From Reinekea blandensis MED297 (lineage in GTDB: Bacteria; Pseudomonadota; Gammaproteobacteria; Pseudomonadales; Natronospirillaceae): 64,000 nt of DNA. Location: contig NZ_CH724151.1 of the NCBI RefSeq assembly GCF_000153185.1, positions 263,154 through 327,153 on the forward strand, written 5' to 3'. Shown here one piece after another: positions 62,765-64,000 of the stretch. Every line of letters starts with the position of its first letter. The first letter of the stretch is position 1. The notes beneath the pieces are model-generated. The model made no database searches and was not told the DNA's origin. It saw nothing but the letters and a program-made list of their open reading frames with translations. Made by a program: the position numbers and the translations under genes.

Positions 62765-64000
62765 TTATTTCTTAACGGGTTTTTTCCAGTTGGCCAGCGA
62801 CACCTGACGAGCGCGACCGACGGTCAGTTGATCCGCGGGCGCGGTTTTGGTCAGTACCGATCCGGCACCAATGAACGCACCGTCTTCGACTGTCACTGGC
62901 GCAACCAGCGTTGAGTTAGAGCCCACAAAAGCACCATGACCGATCTGAGTCTGATGCTTATTCACACCGTCGTAATTACAGGTGATGGTACCCGCACCGA
63001 TGTTAGCGCCGTTCCCGACAGTGGTATCACCAATGTAACTCAGATGATTCACTTTGCTGCCGGCACCGATGTAAGCTTTTTTGGTTTCGACAAAGTTACC
63101 GACTTTGGCGCCGGCCTCTAGCTCGGTACCCGGGCGCAGTCTGGCATAAGGACCCACGGTAGCGTTATCGCCAATACGAGCATCTTCAATGACGGAGTTC
63201 GCTTCAATTACCGAGCCGGAAGCAATGGTTGCGTTTCGAATCAAGCAGTTCGAACGGATCACCACATTGTCCCCGAGGGTCACGTCGCCTTCAAAGACAC
63301 AGTTAACATCAATCCAGCAATCTTCGCCGGTCGTCAGGGTCCCTCGAACGTCAATGCGGTTCGGATCCTGCAGCGTGACCCCATTAGTCATTAATTGATC
63401 GGCCACCTGTAACTGATACCAGCGTTCCAGCTCGGCCAGTTGAATCCGGTTATTGACGCCCAGCGTTTCCTCTTCATCACAGGGGTGTACCGTTTGCACA
63501 GCCACCCCATCGGCCACCGCCATGGCGATCAGATCGGTCAGATAGTACTCACCCTGAGCATTGTTGTTCGACAGTCTGGGTAACCATTCATGCAGCATCC
63601 AGGCAGGAACGGCAATAATGCCGCTGTTGATTTCCTTAACCTTCAACTGCTCAGTATCGGCATCTTTATGTTCAACAATTTTCTGAACGTTGCCACCGTG
63701 GTCTCGAATAATGCGGCCGTAACCAGTCGGATCGGCCACATTCACCGTCAACAACCCCATGCTGTGCTGACCAACCTTAGACACCAGAACGGTCAGGGTT
63801 TCAGGCTTAGTCAGGGGAACATCGCCATAGAGAATCAACACGGCGCCTGCTTTTGGCAACTCAGGCAGCGCCTGAGCGACCGCATGACCAGTCCCTAGCT
63901 GTTCAGATTGCACACAAAACTTGATCTGCTGGTCATCAAAATATTGCCGGACTTCTTCCGCACCATGTCCAATCACCATGGAAATGTCCGATGTAAATTG
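62765..64000 (-). CDS. glmU: bifunctional UDP-GlcNAc pyrophosphorylase / GlcN-1-P acetyltransferase (5' end outside window)
   Basis: Produces UDP-N-acetylglucosamine. The last 411 residues are present. The frame continues through the window edge ([21 protein letters not shown]), so roughly 45-50 N-terminal residues with the first nucleotide-binding motif are missing. Visible pyrophosphorylase motifs are [40 protein letters not shown] and VKEINSGI. The C-terminal left-handed beta-helix acetyltransferase has hexapeptide repeats and [55 protein letters not shown]. It is 139 bases upstream of glmS, same strand. Confidence 0.96.
   Translation of the reverse strand, partial: QFTSDISMVIGHGAEEVRQYFDDQQIKFCVQSEQLGTGHAVAQALPELPKAGAVLILYGDVPLTKPETLTVLVSKVGQHSMGLLTVNVADPTGYGRIIRDHGGNVQKIVEHKDADTEQLKVKEINSGIIAVPAWMLHEWLPRLSNNNAQGEYYLTDLIAMAVADGVAVQTVHPCDEEETLGVNNRIQLAELERWYQLQVADQLMTNGVTLQDPNRIDVRGTLTTGEDCWIDVNCVFEGDVTLGDNVVIRSNCLIRNATIASGSVIEANSVIEDARIGDNATVGPYARLRPGTELEAGAKVGNFVETKKAYIGAGSKVNHLSYIGDTTVGNGANIGAGTITCNYDGVNKHQTQIGHGAFVGSNSTLVAPVTVEDGAFIGAGSVLTKTAPADQLTVGRARQVSLANWKKPVKK

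Overview
The window looks like chromosomal DNA of a marine-type gammaproteobacterium, possibly of the Oceanospirillales/Saccharospirillaceae kind (the genus is a guess). The main evidence is gene order: tolC / nudF-yqiB(DUF1249)-cpdA-parE as in Escherichia coli but without yqiA, recC-recB-recD, glmU-glmS, and a PtsG-type glucose permease. Two PEP-CTERM proteins and several sugar-polymer-degrading lipoproteins suggest an exopolysaccharide-making, polysaccharide-scavenging lifestyle. Base composition and coding density are even, and I see no prophage, CRISPR array, rRNA, tRNA or intact insertion sequence.

Layout. 0-3.4 kb: exopolyphosphatase-like gene and the 5-oxoprolinase operon pxpABC. 3.4-9.0 kb: tolC, divergent from nudF-DUF1249-cpdA-parE. 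9.3-11.4 kb: a secreted zinc metalloprotease with a ricin-type lectin tail, preceded by a separate membrane-anchored gene that resembles a protease pro-domain. 11.7-13.9 kb: soxR, a classic sox box, and a divergent three-gene detoxification operon. 14.0-16.7 kb: two lipoproteins, one carrying four DUF2799 repeats. 16.8-27.5 kb: GNAT acetyltransferase, pectate lyase, MFS and BCCT transporters, a DUF294/DnaQ-like exonuclease pair, and a beta-barrel plus lipoprotein pair. 27.5-39.4 kb: starch/alpha-glucan locus with two divergent GH13 lipoproteins and a pullulanase sharing an accessory module. 39.4-40.6 kb: DUF4180, DUF1127 and a 43-residue small ORF among short dispersed repeats. 40.7-49.0 kb: recCBD. 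49-53.7 kb: lipid kinase, thioesterase, a diguanylate cyclase with an ethylene-receptor-like sensor, an oxidoreductase and a PEP-CTERM protein. 53.8-58.5 kb: a three-way-junction inverted-repeat element and a glucose PTS locus (EIIA-HPr-EI fusion plus PtsG). 59.1-64.0 kb: TetR regulator, second PEP-CTERM protein, glmS and the 3' part of glmU.

How the genes fit together. Pullulanase and the two amylases would release maltodextrins at the cell surface, pectate lyase cuts pectin, and the PTS imports glucose and phosphorylates it. LacI-family-like operators lie upstream of cpdA and the protease operon, which hints that sugar status controls both cAMP turnover and proteolysis. Both PEP-CTERM genes carry sigma-54-like promoters.

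The most unusual signal is in ptsG. A canonical A_AAA_AAG slippery heptamer sits three codons before the stop, and a minus-one shift there would add a complete second EIIB domain. Other items worth a second look are the three-way-junction element, the ethylene-receptor/GGDEF fusion, the split protease pro-domain and the four-fold DUF2799 lipoprotein.
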